64,000 nt of DNA from Candidatus Nanopelagicus abundans (GTDB lineage: Bacteria > Actinomycetota > Actinomycetes > Nanopelagicales > Nanopelagicaceae): assembly GCF_002288305.1 (NCBI RefSeq), contig NZ_CP016779.1:868001-932000 (forward strand), read 5' to 3'. Below, piece by piece: positions 19,023-28,952 of the stretch. The translations under genes and the position numbers were made by a program. Below the pieces are notes generated by a model. It made no database searches. It was not told the origin of the DNA and was given only the letters and a program-made list of their open reading frames with translations. How positions within the stretch are numbered: the first letter of the stretch is position 1; every line of letters begins with the position of its first letter.

Positions 19023-20660
19023 TTATCTCTTTATGGCAGGGGCTTGACGGGTAATTTGCTCATTATCAACACCATCTAATGCATCAGCTTTTTTCTCATT
19101 AACAGCTGGGGCAACTGATGATTTAAATTGAGTTTTAAATGTTGTAATCGCATCCTCTAGAGATTTAACTGTGTCATCAGTTAACTCACGAGTTGTTGAA
19201 ATTACATCAAAGATTTCCTTGCGCTCACGAGCAATAAAATCTAAGAACTCAGCTTCAAAGCGGCGAACATCTGGCACAGGAATTGAATCCATCTTGCCAG
19301 TAGTTCCGGCCCAAATTGATGCAACCTGACGCTCTACTGAGAATGGTGAGTACTGACCTTGCTTAAGTAATTCAACCATTCGAGCACCGCGCTCTAGTTG
19401 TGCTTTAGAGGCAGCATCAAGATCTGAACCAAATGCTGCGAATGCTTCAAGCTCACGATATTGAGCAAGATCAAGACGCAAACGACCAGCGATTTTCTTA
19501 ATCGCCTTAGTCTGAGCAGATCCACCAACTCGAGATACTGAGATACCAACGTTAATCGCAGGACGAACGCCAGCGTTAAATAAATCAGTCTCAAGGAAGC
19601 ACTGACCATCGGTAATAGAGATAACATTCGTTGGAATAAATGCTGATACGTCATTACCTTTTGTTTCAATAATTGGAAGTCCTGTCATAGAACCACCGCC
19701 TAATTCATCAGATAATTTTGCGCATCGCTCAAGTAAACGAGAGTGTAAATAGAAAACATCTCCAGGATAAGCTTCGCGACCCGGTGGGCGCCTTAGCAAT
19801 AGCGATACGGAACGATAAGCCTCAGCTTGCTTTGATAGATCATCAAAAACAATTAATACATGTTGTCCCTTATACATCCAGTGCTGACCAATTGATGAGC
19901 CGGTGTATGGAGCTAAGTATTTAAATCCGGCAGGATCAGAGGCCGGTGCTGCCACAATTGTTGTATATGCCATTGCGCCAGCTTCTTCTAAAGCGCCCTT
20001 AACGGATGCAATAGTTGAACCTTTTTGCCCAATTGCAACATAAATACATTTAACCTGCTTCTTTGGATCCCCACTCTTCCAGTTCTCCAATTGGTTAATG
20101 ATTGTGTCAACTGCAATCGCAGTCTTACCAGTTTGACGATCACCAATAATTAACTGACGCTGACCGCGGCCGATTGCAGTCATCGAGTCAATCGCTTTAA
20201 TACCAGTTTGCATTGGCTCTTTTACTGGTTGTCTTTGCACTACAGATGGTGCTTGAATTTCAAGGGCTCGAGTTGTTTCAGCTTTAATCTCGCCTTTGCC
20301 ATCAATTGGCCGCCCAAGTGCGTCAACTACACGTCCAAGAAAACCATCACCAACTGGAACAGAGAGAATTTCTCCAGTCCGGCGAACAGTTGTTCCTTCT
20401 TCAATTCCGGTGAACTCACCTAAAATAACCACACCGATTTCGCGAACATCTAAGTTCAGCGCTAGTCCTAATGTGCCATTTTCAAACTTTAACAACTCAT
20501 TGGTCATAGTCGATGGCAGACCTTCAACACGAGCGATGCCATCACCTGCCTCAGTTACGCTACCGATTTCATCTTTAACTGCAGCGCCTGGTTTATATGC
20601 AGCGACATGTTTTGCCAGTGCATCCCGAATATCTTCGGGGCGGATACTAACTTCGGCCAT
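19023..20660 (-). CDS. atpA: ATP synthase alpha subunit
   Basis: The non-catalytic nucleotide-binding F1 subunit, 545 residues. Walker [10 protein letters not shown] is present, with [13 protein letters not shown], the arginine-finger region [11 protein letters not shown] and a typical actinobacterial C-terminal extension (after about residue 505). The ribosome site is AGAGAGAAG before the ATG. It lies 50 bases downstream of atpH. Confidence 0.97.
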   Translation of the reverse strand: MAEVSIRPEDIRDALAKHVAAYKPGAAVKDEIGSVTEAGDGIARVEGLPSTMTNELLKFENGTLGLALNLDVREIGVVILGEFTGIEEGTTVRRTGEILSVPVGDGFLGRVVDALGRPIDGKGEIKAETTRALEIQAPSVVQRQPVKEPMQTGIKAIDSMTAIGRGQRQLIIGDRQTGKTAIAVDTIINQLENWKSGDPKKQVKCIYVAIGQKGSTIASVKGALEEAGAMAYTTIVAAPASDPAGFKYLAPYTGSSIGQHWMYKGQHVLIVFDDLSKQAEAYRSVSLLLRRPPGREAYPGDVFYLHSRLLERCAKLSDELGGGSMTGLPIIETKGNDVSAFIPTNVISITDGQCFLETDLFNAGVRPAINVGISVSRVGGSAQTKAIKKIAGRLRLDLAQYRELEAFAAFGSDLDAASKAQLERGARMVELLKQGQYSPFSVERQVASIWAGTTGKMDSIPVPDVRRFEAEFLDFIARERKEIFDVISTTRELTDDTVKSLEDAITTFKTQFKSSVAPAVNEKKADALDGVDNEQITRQAPAIKR

Positions 20661-20710
20661 CTTCTCTCTCTTCTCTCTTTAAATAACAGATACTTTCATA
20701 CCTGTTAAAA

Positions 20711-21538
20711 CTAACTTACGAGCGCTCTGCCCGCTTCTGCTAAACGATTAACTATGCTGGCATCAATAACTTCATCTGCGTATCGGATAGAAATACCGCC
20801 TAAAATCTTTGGGTCGATCTCAATATTTACATGCACATCTTTGCCCATTTGCTTTGAAAGTGCGGAAACTAATTTGCTCTGTTGCGTATCAGTTAATTTA
20901 ACTGCGCTTTTAACATGAGCTACTAAACGGTCTTTACGAATTGAAACATAATGTGAATAAGCCGCTAGCGTGGCATCGATACTGCGGCCACGACGTAGAG
21001 TTATAACTCTACGAAGTAAGTTAACAGTTGAGCTCACATACTTACCTTTAACAACTGACTCAAGTAGTGCAACCTTGTTAGCATCAATATCTGCAGAGGT
21101 ATTAAGGGCTTGCCTGAAATCAGGATTTGCCACTAGAACCCTGGCAAAATCAAATAATTCCTTCTCAAGTTTTTCTAATTCATTATTCTTTTCAGCAGCA
21201 GCGCTTTCTGCCTCAACTGCTAAGTGCTCAATAGCATCAGCTAACTCACCAGGGCTTGAAAAACGTAGCCCTGAAGCTGTTGCAAGTAATACTTGGGCTG
21301 GGGATGAAATATTTTTGCCAAATAGATTAGAAATTAACTCAGCTTTGGCGCCCGCATCTCTTGCATTATCTGTAAGTGCTCTACGCATTCCAATTGATGA
21401 ACTTAGAACCGTCAAAATTGTAAATAAATCTGAAGCAAAGGTTGCACTCTCAGTAGCTGATTGATTGTTTAAAGTATCAGCTAATGATTTGCGCAGCGCT
21501 ATAACAGCAGTTCTGCTTGCGCCCCCTAATATTTTCAT
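20711..21538 (-). CDS. atpH: ATP synthase delta subunit (OSCP)
   Basis: The delta subunit links the peripheral stalk to the top of F1. The 275-residue length is longer than the roughly 180 of most bacteria but usual for actinobacteria. The C-terminal part carries the family signature KILGGISIRYADEVIDASI, then VNRLAEAGRAL. Here it is separate from the b subunit, unlike the b-delta fusion of mycobacteria. It follows atpF by 2 bases. Confidence 0.92.
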   Translation of the reverse strand: MKILGGASRTAVIALRKSLADTLNNQSATESATFASDLFTILTVLSSSIGMRRALTDNARDAGAKAELISNLFGKNISSPAQVLLATASGLRFSSPGELADAIEHLAVEAESAAAEKNNELEKLEKELFDFARVLVANPDFRQALNTSADIDANKVALLESVVKGKYVSSTVNLLRRVITLRRGRSIDATLAAYSHYVSIRKDRLVAHVKSAVKLTDTQQSKLVSALSKQMGKDVHVNIEIDPKILGGISIRYADEVIDASIVNRLAEAGRALVS

Positions 21539-21540
21539 GA

Positions 21541-22080
21541 TTACTTACTCTTCTCCAGATCTGTAATAAAGCGGTCAACAATTCGAGATTGACGAACCTG
21601 GTCATCTAATGCTTCTCCGACAATCTTTCCGGCTAACTCAGTAGCGAGTGCGCCAACTTCATTACGAAGTGCGGTCATTGCTTGCTGACGCTCTGATTGA
21701 ATTGCTGCGGTAGCTGCGGCAGTAATTCGAGCTGCTTCCTCTGCTGCTTTACTTCGCAATTCTTCAATAATTGCAGCCCCTTGCACTCTTGCATCTTCGC
21801 GAATCTTTTGCGCTTCACCACGTGCTTCATTTAATTGAGCTGTGTATTGCGCAAGTGCACGCTCTGCTTCTACTTGTGCACGCTCTGCTTTTTCCATACC
21901 GCCTTGAATTGCTTCAGTGCGTTCAGCAAATGCTTTTTCAAATAGCGGCACAACTTTAGAACGTAGTACTAAAAAGAGCAGTGAAAATGCGATAAAGCCA
22001 ACTATTAACTCCGCAGTGTGCGGAACTAATGGGTTAGCACCTTCTTCGGCTGCCCAATTAATTAAATTAGCGTTAGACAT
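21541..22080 (-). CDS. atpF: ATP synthase b subunit
   Basis: A peripheral-stalk protein of 179 residues: one N-terminal membrane helix (about residues 23-42, TAELIVGFIAFSLLFLVLRS) followed by a long charged alanine-rich coiled coil to residue 175. A single b gene means the stalk is probably a homodimer. It follows atpE by 18 bases. Confidence 0.94.
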   Translation of the reverse strand: MSNANLINWAAEEGANPLVPHTAELIVGFIAFSLLFLVLRSKVVPLFEKAFAERTEAIQGGMEKAERAQVEAERALAQYTAQLNEARGEAQKIREDARVQGAAIIEELRSKAAEEAARITAAATAAIQSERQQAMTALRNEVGALATELAGKIVGEALDDQVRQSRIVDRFITDLEKSK

Positions 22081-22098
22081 ATCTATTACTTGCTTTAA

Positions 22099-22302
22099 TT
22101 AGAGAACGAAAGCTAGTACGAGACCGAATAGTGCTAGAGCTTCTGCAAGTGCGAAGCCTAGGAATGCGATCGGCTGCAGTACAGAACGTGCCTCAGGTTG
22201 GCGTGCGACACCGCTGATGTAAGCAGCGAAGATCATGCCAGTTGCGATTGCAGGTCCGATTGCAGATAGGCCATAACCGACCAGGTTGAGTGTGCCTGTC
22301 AT
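22099..22302 (-). CDS. atpE: ATP synthase c subunit with G-x-A-x-A-x-G motif
   Basis: The 67-residue hairpin forms the membrane rotor ring. The proton-binding carboxylate is Glu54 ([11 protein letters not shown]), with no extra sodium-binding side chains next to it, so it is proton-coupled. The first helix normally has G-x-G-x-G-x-G; here residues 16-22 read GPAIATG, so the two middle glycines (18 and 20) are alanines, confirmed on the DNA. In alkaliphilic Bacillus, alanine in this motif goes with larger c rings. The loop RQPEA matches other actinobacteria. Confidence 0.96.
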   Translation of the reverse strand: MTGTLNLVGYGLSAIGPAIATGMIFAAYISGVARQPEARSVLQPIAFLGFALAEALALFGLVLAFVL

Positions 22303-22343
22303 TTCTTTTCCTTCTTTCTTTTTATTGGGTTGTTGTTTTTCTT

Positions 22344-23123
22344 TTAGTGCTCATCCGCTAACGCACCCGCAATATAGAGGGCGGTCAACAGGGTAAAGAT
22401 ATACGCTTGCAGGCATTGGACCATAAACTCAAAAAAAGTAAGTCCAATTCCAAAGGCAAAAGCAAATGGAGAGACTAGTTTGAGCCCAATTACACCCTGT
22501 AATAGGTGTTCACCGCCTAAAATGAAAACTAATAGGAGTAGGTGACCAGCAAACATATTTGCGAATAAACGAAGTGAAAGAGTTAGTGGACGAACTAAAA
22601 AGTAGGTGGCAACTTCAATTGGAGTAAGCAGAATATAGACCGGCTTAGGAACTCCTGGCATAAACATAATCTCTTTAAGATAGGCAATTAGTCCCTTATG
22701 TTTAATTGCTACGTAATGGAAAATTACAAAAGTAAATAGTGCTAATACATACGGAAAGCTAACTCTAGACATCGCCGGAAATTGTAGAAACGGAATAATT
22801 CCAAAAAGATTATTGGTTAAAATAAATGTGAAGAGAGTAAATAAATATGGAACAAAGCGCATAAATTCATGGCCAATAACATCTCTGGCCAGATCATTTC
22901 TAACAAAACTGTAAATGGACTCCCCTGCAAACTGTAATTTGCTTGGCACTATCGATGCTTTTCGTGAAGCAGCAATAAAAAATACTGAGATTAAAATTAC
23001 TGATAAGAAGACTAAAAATATTGGTTTTGTTGTGTATGGGTTATCACCGAATACTGGTGGTAATTCAAAGTCAGCGGTAGAAGGTGGCTTAAAACCACCA
23101 TCTTCTGCTAGCAACATTGCCAC
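22344..23123 (-). CDS. atpB: ATP synthase a subunit
   Basis: The 259-residue membrane stator subunit contains the essential arginine in [15 protein letters not shown] and the terminal helix with [20 protein letters not shown]. It forms the two proton half-channels against the c ring. A 164-base spacer with a hairpin separates it from the upstream atpI-like gene, unusually long for this compact operon. The start chosen is ATG at 23123; a second ATG two codons later is possible. Confidence 0.95.
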   Translation of the reverse strand: MAMLLAEDGGFKPPSTADFELPPVFGDNPYTTKPIFLVFLSVILISVFFIAASRKASIVPSKLQFAGESIYSFVRNDLARDVIGHEFMRFVPYLFTLFTFILTNNLFGIIPFLQFPAMSRVSFPYVLALFTFVIFHYVAIKHKGLIAYLKEIMFMPGVPKPVYILLTPIEVATYFLVRPLTLSLRLFANMFAGHLLLLVFILGGEHLLQGVIGLKLVSPFAFAFGIGLTFFEFMVQCLQAYIFTLLTALYIAGALADEH

Positions 23124-23257
23124 TTAACTCTCCAAATGATCGTTACTTCAAATTTTGAACTGAAAATCTGTAAGCCCAAAGGGGAGTTTGGCTACGGGCG
23201 AAACCCTATTAGGTATTACCAAATAGCGCGAAATCCTTCGGGGGTTTAAAACTGTGC

Positions 23258-23276
23258 CCATACCGATTAGGCATGG
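23258..23276 (-). other. Hairpin in the leader between the atpI-like gene and atpB
   Basis: ccatacc and ggcatgg pair over 7 bases (one G-U in the transcript) around a 5-base loop. It sits in the 164-base spacer that would be transcribed upstream of atpB. It could be a processing or attenuation structure; only four Ts follow it, so it is a weak terminator. Confidence 0.35.
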
Positions 23277-23287
23277 TTTTAGTGATT

Positions 23288-23512
23288 TTAGTCGCGTCCA
23301 AATCGAAGCCATACCAAATATATTGAGGAGCCAGCCCCTAGTAGAAGTCCGACTAGTAGTAAGTAGGTAGTTCCCAGCCATTTATCAAGTCCGAAGCCGA
23401 TCCCACCCCAGATTAAAAGACCTGATAGTAGGTAGCCAACAATTGACCAAAGTGCATTCTCTTCATTTTGGGAGTTACTTAAATTATCATCATTTGAATT
23501 TTTACGGCTCAT
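23288..23512 (-). CDS. AtpZ/AtpI-family small membrane protein
   Basis: The 74-residue protein has an Asn/Glu-rich hydrophilic N-terminus and two membrane helices (about 22-43 and 48-68) with GIGFGLDKWLG between them, the pattern of AtpZ/AtpI-type proteins. These assist ATP-synthase assembly or supply Mg2+ in other bacteria. It overlaps the next upstream gene by 1 base and opens the run of genes leading into atpB. Confidence 0.7.
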   Translation of the reverse strand: MSRKNSNDDNLSNSQNEENALWSIVGYLLSGLLIWGGIGFGLDKWLGTTYLLLVGLLLGAGSSIYLVWLRFGRD

Positions 23513-23940
23513 TACTTATCCCCCTCTTTTTTCGGTAATGGCATTTGAAAACGCAACTTCATAAAGCTGCGAATCTCACCAAATAACCATGCCATCGTAA
23601 TCAATATCGCACAGATCGCAAAACTTGCTCTATCTACTGTGCTTCTATCGGTAAATTTTGTAACTAAAAGCAAAAAAACACCCATGAATATCACCTTTGC
23701 AAAGTAGGAAAACATTGCAAGCGCCATTGTGAGCATCGGATCTAAATTACGGGAAATTCTTGCAACTAGTAAATGAATACTAAAGAAAATAATAACTGTA
23801 AATGATGCGAGTAGTCCAGCAAGTAATCCAGACTTTCCGTTAATTACGGCCACACTAATACAGGTAAGTGTCGCCACTATTAGCGCAGGAAAAATAGCAC
23901 CTTTCCAAAGATCAACATCACTACTTTGCGTGTCAGACAT
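23512..23940 (-). CDS. Four-helix membrane protein, putative ATP synthase protein I
   Basis: The 142-residue protein has four hydrophobic helices (about 17-35, 40-60, 72-97, 108-125) between charged ends. It occupies the place of the Rv1303-like gene found between wecA and atpB in mycobacteria, and its four-helix form fits an UncI/AtpI-like protein, although sequence similarity within that family is always low. It overlaps the wecA stop by 8 bases and the AtpZ-like start by 1, so it is in one transcript with both. Confidence 0.6.
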   Translation of the reverse strand: MSDTQSSDVDLWKGAIFPALIVATLTCISVAVINGKSGLLAGLLASFTVIIFFSIHLLVARISRNLDPMLTMALAMFSYFAKVIFMGVFLLLVTKFTDRSTVDRASFAICAILITMAWLFGEIRSFMKLRFQMPLPKKEGDK

Positions 23941-25018
23941 TAGTTATCAACTTTTTATTGCTTTTAATTACAAATATTGAAATTAAAAATATTAATACAC
24001 CGCAGGATAGAGCAATCGGAATTGGCACAAAAGCTGCAGTAACAGTTGGTATTGCAAACATCGCTGTCCATAGATACAAAATAACTGTGGTGCGTTGTTG
24101 ACTCACACCCATACGCATAATTCGATGGTGAAGATGCTCGCGATCTGCAGTAAAAGGTGAACGGCCTGCTTTAACTCTTCTTATAATAGCCATCACAAAA
24201 TCAATTAATGGAATAGCTAAAACAGTAAAAGGTAGAAGTAAAGGCAGTAATGCAGTTCCACCATTTTCCTCAGTTATCGCTGAAGCATCTACTTGACCAG
24301 TTAAGGTAATTGCAGATGCACTAATAAGTAATCCTAAAAACATAGCCCCAGAATCTCCCATGAAGATCTGTGCTGGATGAAAGTTATGGGGTAAAAACCC
24401 AAGACATAAACCAATTACAACTGCAGTAATTAGTGATGGGGCTCCGGCGCGATTTAATCCATTTATGACCGCTAACAAATAGGAAAAGGCAAAGAAAGAT
24501 GCTGCGCAGATCATTACTATTCCAGTAGCTAAACCATCTAAACCATCTATAAAGTTAATCGCATTAATTACTACCATTACAAAGAGCACGGTTAGTAACT
24601 GACCAATATTAGTTGGCAAGGTAGTAATTCCATTTATAGGAAGCCAAAGAATCTGCACGCCGTATATAAGTAATATGCCAGCTGCTAGTGCTTGACCAGC
24701 AAATTTTGTAATCGGATCTAGATCAAAGCGATCATCAAGTAGTCCTAGAAATAAAATAAAACTACCGCTTAAGAAGATACCAGTTGCATCCTGCCCAAAT
24801 GATTTATGTACAAGTGGTAAATAATTAGCAATTACTAGAGTGAGCGCCATAGCTAGCCACATTGCAAGGCCGCCCCATCTTGGAGTTGGCGCAATATGAA
24901 CATCTCTGGCACGAATTGCGGTAACAGCGCCAAATTTAATTGCTAAATCTCTAACTAATGGGGTAATTAAATAGGTAATGATTGCGGCAAGTAAGACTGT
25001 TACTAAGTACTCGCGCAT
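23933..25018 (-). CDS. wecA: Decaprenyl/undecaprenyl-phosphate GlcNAc-1-phosphate transferase
   Basis: This 361-residue polytopic membrane enzyme has the polyprenyl-phosphate transferase motifs GLLDDRFDLDP, NFIDGLDGLATG, FMGDSGAMFLG and the cytoplasmic ADREHLHHRIMRMG. It transfers GlcNAc-1-P to a polyprenyl phosphate, beginning arabinogalactan linker or other wall-glycan synthesis. The WecA assignment over MraY rests on the HLHHR loop and on synteny with the mycobacterial wecA (rfe) between sua5 and atpB. It follows glyA by 5 bases. Confidence 0.88.
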   Translation of the reverse strand: MREYLVTVLLAAIITYLITPLVRDLAIKFGAVTAIRARDVHIAPTPRWGGLAMWLAMALTLVIANYLPLVHKSFGQDATGIFLSGSFILFLGLLDDRFDLDPITKFAGQALAAGILLIYGVQILWLPINGITTLPTNIGQLLTVLFVMVVINAINFIDGLDGLATGIVMICAASFFAFSYLLAVINGLNRAGAPSLITAVVIGLCLGFLPHNFHPAQIFMGDSGAMFLGLLISASAITLTGQVDASAITEENGGTALLPLLLPFTVLAIPLIDFVMAIIRRVKAGRSPFTADREHLHHRIMRMGVSQQRTTVILYLWTAMFAIPTVTAAFVPIPIALSCGVLIFLISIFVIKSNKKLITNV

Positions 25019-25023
25019 TACTT

Positions 25024-26304
25024 TTAGTTTTTAGGCTCTGGATAAACTGGAAATTGCTTAGTTAATTCATGAACTTGTGATCTAATCACTTTTGCTTTGT
25101 TTTCATCTGCTCCATCTTTAATCGCACGAGCAATAAATCCAGCAATTTGTTTCATCTCAGGTATACCCATTCCCTGAGTAGTAGTTGCAGGTGTACCAAC
25201 TCGAATACCGCTGGTAACAGCTGGTGTTTCTGGGTCATATGGAATTGAGTTTTTATTTAATGATAGGCCAGATAAACCGCATCTTTCATCAGCAACTTTA
25301 CCGTTAACACCAGTTGAACGAATATCAATTAGAGCTAGATGGGTTTGTGTACCACCTGAAACAGCTCGCATTCCCTCTGCTTCTAAATCTTTTGCTAGTG
25401 CTTTGCAATTTTCAATTACTTTTTTTGCATAATGTTGATACTCAACTGTTGCACACTCTTTTAAAGCAATTGCTTTACCGGCTACCGCACTCATTATTGG
25501 CCCACCTTGCATACCGGGAAATATTGCTTTATCAATTGCTGCTGCATGTTTTTCTTTACACAAAATCATGCCACCTCGCGGTCCGCGTAATGCTTTGTGA
25601 GTGGTAAATGAAACAACATCTGCGTGTGGCACAGGTGATGGAATTGCCTTACCAGCTACTAAACCAATGAAGTGGGCGGCATCGACCCACATAATTGCAC
25701 CAACTTCATCACATATTTTGCGAACCTTTTCAAAATCAACCAAGCTGGGATAAGCCGTTGCACCTGAGCAAATCATCTTTGGCTTATGTTCGATTGCTAG
25801 ATCCCGTAGTTGGTCATAATCAATTAATTCATTATCTTGGCGAACCCCGTATGAAACTACGTTAAACCATTTGCCAGAAAAATTTACTTTTGAACCATGA
25901 GTTAAGTGTCCACCGTGCGGCAAAGACATTGCTAGCACTGTATCCCCTGGTTTTGTAAAAGCTTGGTAGACAGCAATATTTGCACTAGCTCCTGAGTGTG
26001 GTTGTAAATTTGCATGCTCTGCATCAAATAATTCTTTAGCACGAGCAATTCCAATTACTTCAACCTTATCAACCTCTTCACAACCTCCGTAATATCTTTT
26101 ACCTGGATAACCTTCAGCATATTTATTTGAAAGCGTTGATCCCATTGCAGCAAGTACTGATGGGGACGTGAAGTTTTCACTTGCAATTAATTGCAAATCA
26201 TTACGCTGGCGAGTTAACTCTGAAATTACAACTGCTGCGATCTCAGGATCCCCTTTTTCAAGGGCGCTAAAGTTTGGGCCGTAGTACTTCTCAAAGCGGG
26301 ACAT
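25024..26304 (-). CDS. glyA: Serine hydroxymethyltransferase
   Basis: This PLP enzyme converts serine and tetrahydrofolate to glycine and methylene-THF. The 426-residue protein has the Schiff-base lysine in SFTTHKALRGPRGG, the SGSxAN-like HSGASANIAVYQA and the folate-side YGGCEEVDKVE. It sits between sua5 and wecA; in mycobacteria these two genes are neighbours, so glyA appears inserted here. It has its own TAGGAT hexamer 6 bases upstream of the ATG, inside the end of sua5, so it can be transcribed separately. Confidence 0.96.
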   Translation of the reverse strand: MSRFEKYYGPNFSALEKGDPEIAAVVISELTRQRNDLQLIASENFTSPSVLAAMGSTLSNKYAEGYPGKRYYGGCEEVDKVEVIGIARAKELFDAEHANLQPHSGASANIAVYQAFTKPGDTVLAMSLPHGGHLTHGSKVNFSGKWFNVVSYGVRQDNELIDYDQLRDLAIEHKPKMICSGATAYPSLVDFEKVRKICDEVGAIMWVDAAHFIGLVAGKAIPSPVPHADVVSFTTHKALRGPRGGMILCKEKHAAAIDKAIFPGMQGGPIMSAVAGKAIALKECATVEYQHYAKKVIENCKALAKDLEAEGMRAVSGGTQTHLALIDIRSTGVNGKVADERCGLSGLSLNKNSIPYDPETPAVTSGIRVGTPATTTQGMGIPEMKQIAGFIARAIKDGADENKAKVIRSQVHELTKQFPVYPEPKN

Positions 26305-26316
26305 GCGCCAATCCTA
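26305..26316 (-). promoter_or_regulatory. -10 element TAGGAT for glyA
   Basis: TAGGAT (26316-26311, reverse strand) ends 6 bases before the glyA ATG and overlaps the sua5 stop codon. It suggests an internal, leaderless promoter. Confidence 0.45.
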
Positions 26317-26973
26317 AAGGTTAGGGGTGGAAATGGTAGGAACTATTGACCGTAATTGCTCGAGCGAGATGTCCCCTACTCGTATCACTGTGATCTCATT
26401 CTCAGATAGATCTATCCAAGTAGATAATTGACCAGATTCTAATTGACCCTCGTCAAAAATAACTCCAATATCACTTTCATAAATTGATACCTGAGTTAAA
26501 TCTAATATTGCACTCTCACCAGTTAATGCCACAGATGCAGCAGCAAGTGGCCCAGTTTTTAAAAGTATTGCATTTAGAAATTTGCGATTAGGAAGCCTGA
26601 CATTTACCTTCCCTAATCTGCGCTCATCACCTAAATCCCAACTTAAAGCTAGTTGCGATTTCATTGTTACTGATAATAAACCAGGCCAAAATGCCTTAAG
26701 CAAATTATCCTGCTCTTGCGTTAACCTCGCAGTAATTCCAGTTAGCACTTTAATATCGCCAATAAATACCTGAGCCACAACATTAGTTCGATCACCGCGC
26801 AATATATGAATTGCTTTTACTGCATCTTTATCAAAGGCATCGGCTAAATAGACATATCCATGCTCAGCGGCAGCAATTATTACCTCACCAGATTTTATAT
26901 ACCTGACTGCAGTATCAACGGCTTCATTAAATTTAGAATCTTCAAGGTTATCTAGTAAAACTCGCTCAGCCAT
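26314..26973 (-). CDS. Sua5/YciO/YrdC-family protein, divergent motifs
   Basis: At 219 residues and between prmC and glyA, this is the positional counterpart of the threonylcarbamoyl-AMP synthase gene that precedes wecA in actinobacteria. Overall layout fits (DTAVRYIKSGEVII, then ADAFD, and LPNRKF...TGPLAAASVALTGES, then a C-terminal RVGDIS). However the canonical P-T-[DE]-T-V-Y-G is AAEHGYVYL and the K-x-R segment reads LRGDRTN, so the residues that bind threonine, bicarbonate and ATP are changed. It may be inactive, have another role, or accept altered chemistry. If inactive, a second tsaC must exist elsewhere. Confidence 0.75.
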   Translation of the reverse strand: MAERVLLDNLEDSKFNEAVDTAVRYIKSGEVIIAAAEHGYVYLADAFDKDAVKAIHILRGDRTNVVAQVFIGDIKVLTGITARLTQEQDNLLKAFWPGLLSVTMKSQLALSWDLGDERRLGKVNVRLPNRKFLNAILLKTGPLAAASVALTGESAILDLTQVSIYESDIGVIFDEGQLESGQLSTWIDLSENEITVIRVGDISLEQLRSIVPTISTPNL

Positions 26974-26979
26974 ATCTAC

Positions 26980-27834
26980 CTACTTTCGCCGCGCACTTGT
27001 GAATCTGTCTCTGCCGGTTAAGTCAGAGTGGGTTTGAATTGAGTTAAAACTTTCAGCCATCGCATTCTTTACTAAATCAGATTGCATTTCATGATGTTCT
27101 ATAATAAAAAATCCGCCTGATTTTAACAACCTAGCTGCTGAATCTATAAAGAGCTTGGGTATTTGCATTCCATCTACTGGCCCACCACGGAGAGCAATTT
27201 CTGGTTCATAATTTGCTACCTCAATTGGTAGCTTTTCATCATTAGGAATATAAGGGGGATTTGCTACTACAAGATCTGCTTTAACATCTGGTAGCGCAGT
27301 TACTACATCTTCAATTACAACTCTTATTGGTAGGTCATATTTAGCAATATTTTTATTAAGCCAAGCAGCTGCCTCTGCAGATTTCTCAACTGCCACCATG
27401 CTCACTTTTAATCCTTTAAGCGCCGCCTCTGTTGAAATTGCAATACTTAATGCCCCACTTCCAGCACCTAGGTCAATCACACTTTTTGCTAAATCTTTAT
27501 CATCTGCTGAATTTAAATAACCAATAACTCGATCAACAATTAATTCACTTTCTGGCCTAGGAATTAATACTCCCTCACCAACTTCTAAATCTAAATACCT
27601 AAATGCCGCGCTTCCAGTTATATATTGCACAGGCCGTCCTAGTAATCGCTGATTAATTAGATCAGAGTATTCAGATGCTAATTTTTCTCTATCCCCATCT
27701 GCTAACTCTAGATCTTGAGCATGAATTTGTTTTCGTGAGATTCCAAGTAAATGAGCTAATAATAATTCAGCATCAACTGCTGCAATTTGATTTTTTTCAA
27801 ATTGCGAAAACGCTGCTCTAAGCAGTTCTTTCAA
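26980..27834 (-). CDS. prmC: Peptide chain release factor N5-glutamine methyltransferase
   Basis: PrmC methylates the GGQ glutamine of release factors using SAM. The 284-residue protein has an N-terminal helical domain, SAM motif [16 protein letters not shown] and the catalytic NPPYIP. It overlaps the prfA stop by 4 bases, pairing the enzyme with its substrate RF1. Confidence 0.94.
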   Translation of the reverse strand: MKELLRAAFSQFEKNQIAAVDAELLLAHLLGISRKQIHAQDLELADGDREKLASEYSDLINQRLLGRPVQYITGSAAFRYLDLEVGEGVLIPRPESELIVDRVIGYLNSADDKDLAKSVIDLGAGSGALSIAISTEAALKGLKVSMVAVEKSAEAAAWLNKNIAKYDLPIRVVIEDVVTALPDVKADLVVANPPYIPNDEKLPIEVANYEPEIALRGGPVDGMQIPKLFIDSAARLLKSGGFFIIEHHEMQSDLVKNAMAESFNSIQTHSDLTGRDRFTSARRK

Positions 27835-28910
27835 GAGTTACCTGCTGCTAATTTTGCGGTTCGATCTGCATCAATTAATGATTGGATCACCGCTTCTAGA
27901 TCACCATCCATTACTGAATCTAAATTATTTGCTTTGTAATTAACTCGATGATCACTTAGGCGATTTTCTGGAAAATTATAAGTTCTAATTCGCTCACTTC
28001 GATCTACTGTTCTTACCTGACTCTTTCGCTCAACTGATGCAATACGATCTGCCTCTTCTTGAGCAGCCGCTAGTATGCGAGCGCGCAAAATACGTAGGGC
28101 TGATTCTTTATTTTGCAGCTGACTCTTTTCATTCTGACAAGAAACCACAATTCCAGTTGGCTCATGGGTAATTCGAACTGCTGAGTCTGTTGTGTTAACG
28201 CTTTGTCCGCCAGGACCTGATGAGCGATAAACATCGATGCGAAGATCATTCATATTTATATCAACGTCAATCTCCTCAGCCTCTGGCAAAATTAAAACAC
28301 CAGCCGCTGATGTGTGAATTCTTCCTTGCGATTCAGTCTCTGGAACTCTTTGCACGCGGTGCACGCCACCTTCAAACTTAAGTTTTGCATATGGAGTTTG
28401 CCCAGGTTTTGGTGTTCCTTTTGATTTAATACCAATAGACATATCTTTATAACCACCCATATCACTTGGGGTGGTATCAATTACTTCAACTTTCCAACCT
28501 TGTTTTTCGGCAAAACGTGAATACATTCGAAATAGATCACCAGCAAAGATTGCTGATTCATCACCACCAGCACCTGCTTTAATTTCCATAATTACATCAC
28601 GATCATCATTTGGATCTCGAGGTAGTAATAATTCTTCTAAAGTTGCGGCGGCTGCATCTTTCGTACTTTCTAATGCTGCAATTTCAGAGGCAAATGCTGG
28701 ATCTGCTTCAGCAAGCTCTTTGCCAGCAATAAAATCTTCTTCGGCTGCTTTGTAGGCACGGTACCCGGCAATAACTGGACCAAGTTGGGCATATCTTTTA
28801 CCAAGTGATCGTGCTTTATTTTGATCTGAGTGAATAGATGGATCAGCCATCTGCGCTTCAAGTGATTCATACTCAGCTAATAATTCATTTACTTTAGCGA
28901 ACCTTTCCAT
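27831..28910 (-). CDS. prfA: Peptide chain release factor 1
   Basis: RF1 ends translation at UAA and UAG. The 359-residue protein has the codon-recognition PxT motif as PET ([14 protein letters not shown]) and the catalytic GGQ in [18 protein letters not shown] strong ribosome site (AAAGGAGG) lies 4-5 bases before the ATG. An intrinsic terminator between it and rpmE (28953-28995) means it is probably separately promoted. Confidence 0.97.
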   Translation of the reverse strand: MERFAKVNELLAEYESLEAQMADPSIHSDQNKARSLGKRYAQLGPVIAGYRAYKAAEEDFIAGKELAEADPAFASEIAALESTKDAAAATLEELLLPRDPNDDRDVIMEIKAGAGGDESAIFAGDLFRMYSRFAEKQGWKVEVIDTTPSDMGGYKDMSIGIKSKGTPKPGQTPYAKLKFEGGVHRVQRVPETESQGRIHTSAAGVLILPEAEEIDVDINMNDLRIDVYRSSGPGGQSVNTTDSAVRITHEPTGIVVSCQNEKSQLQNKESALRILRARILAAAQEEADRIASVERKSQVRTVDRSERIRTYNFPENRLSDHRVNYKANNLDSVMDGDLEAVIQSLIDADRTAKLAAGNS

Positions 28911-28952
28911 CTCTTCCTCCTTTCGTAAGTGATGATGTATTAGAAATTAAAA

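Noticed and set aside
20970-21464. 164-codon open frame opposite atpH
   Set aside because: It is low complexity and a codon-use mirror of atpH. Similar antisense frames occur opposite atpA (20296-20682), murA (15574-15915) and prfA (28471-28755), all without start signals or families.
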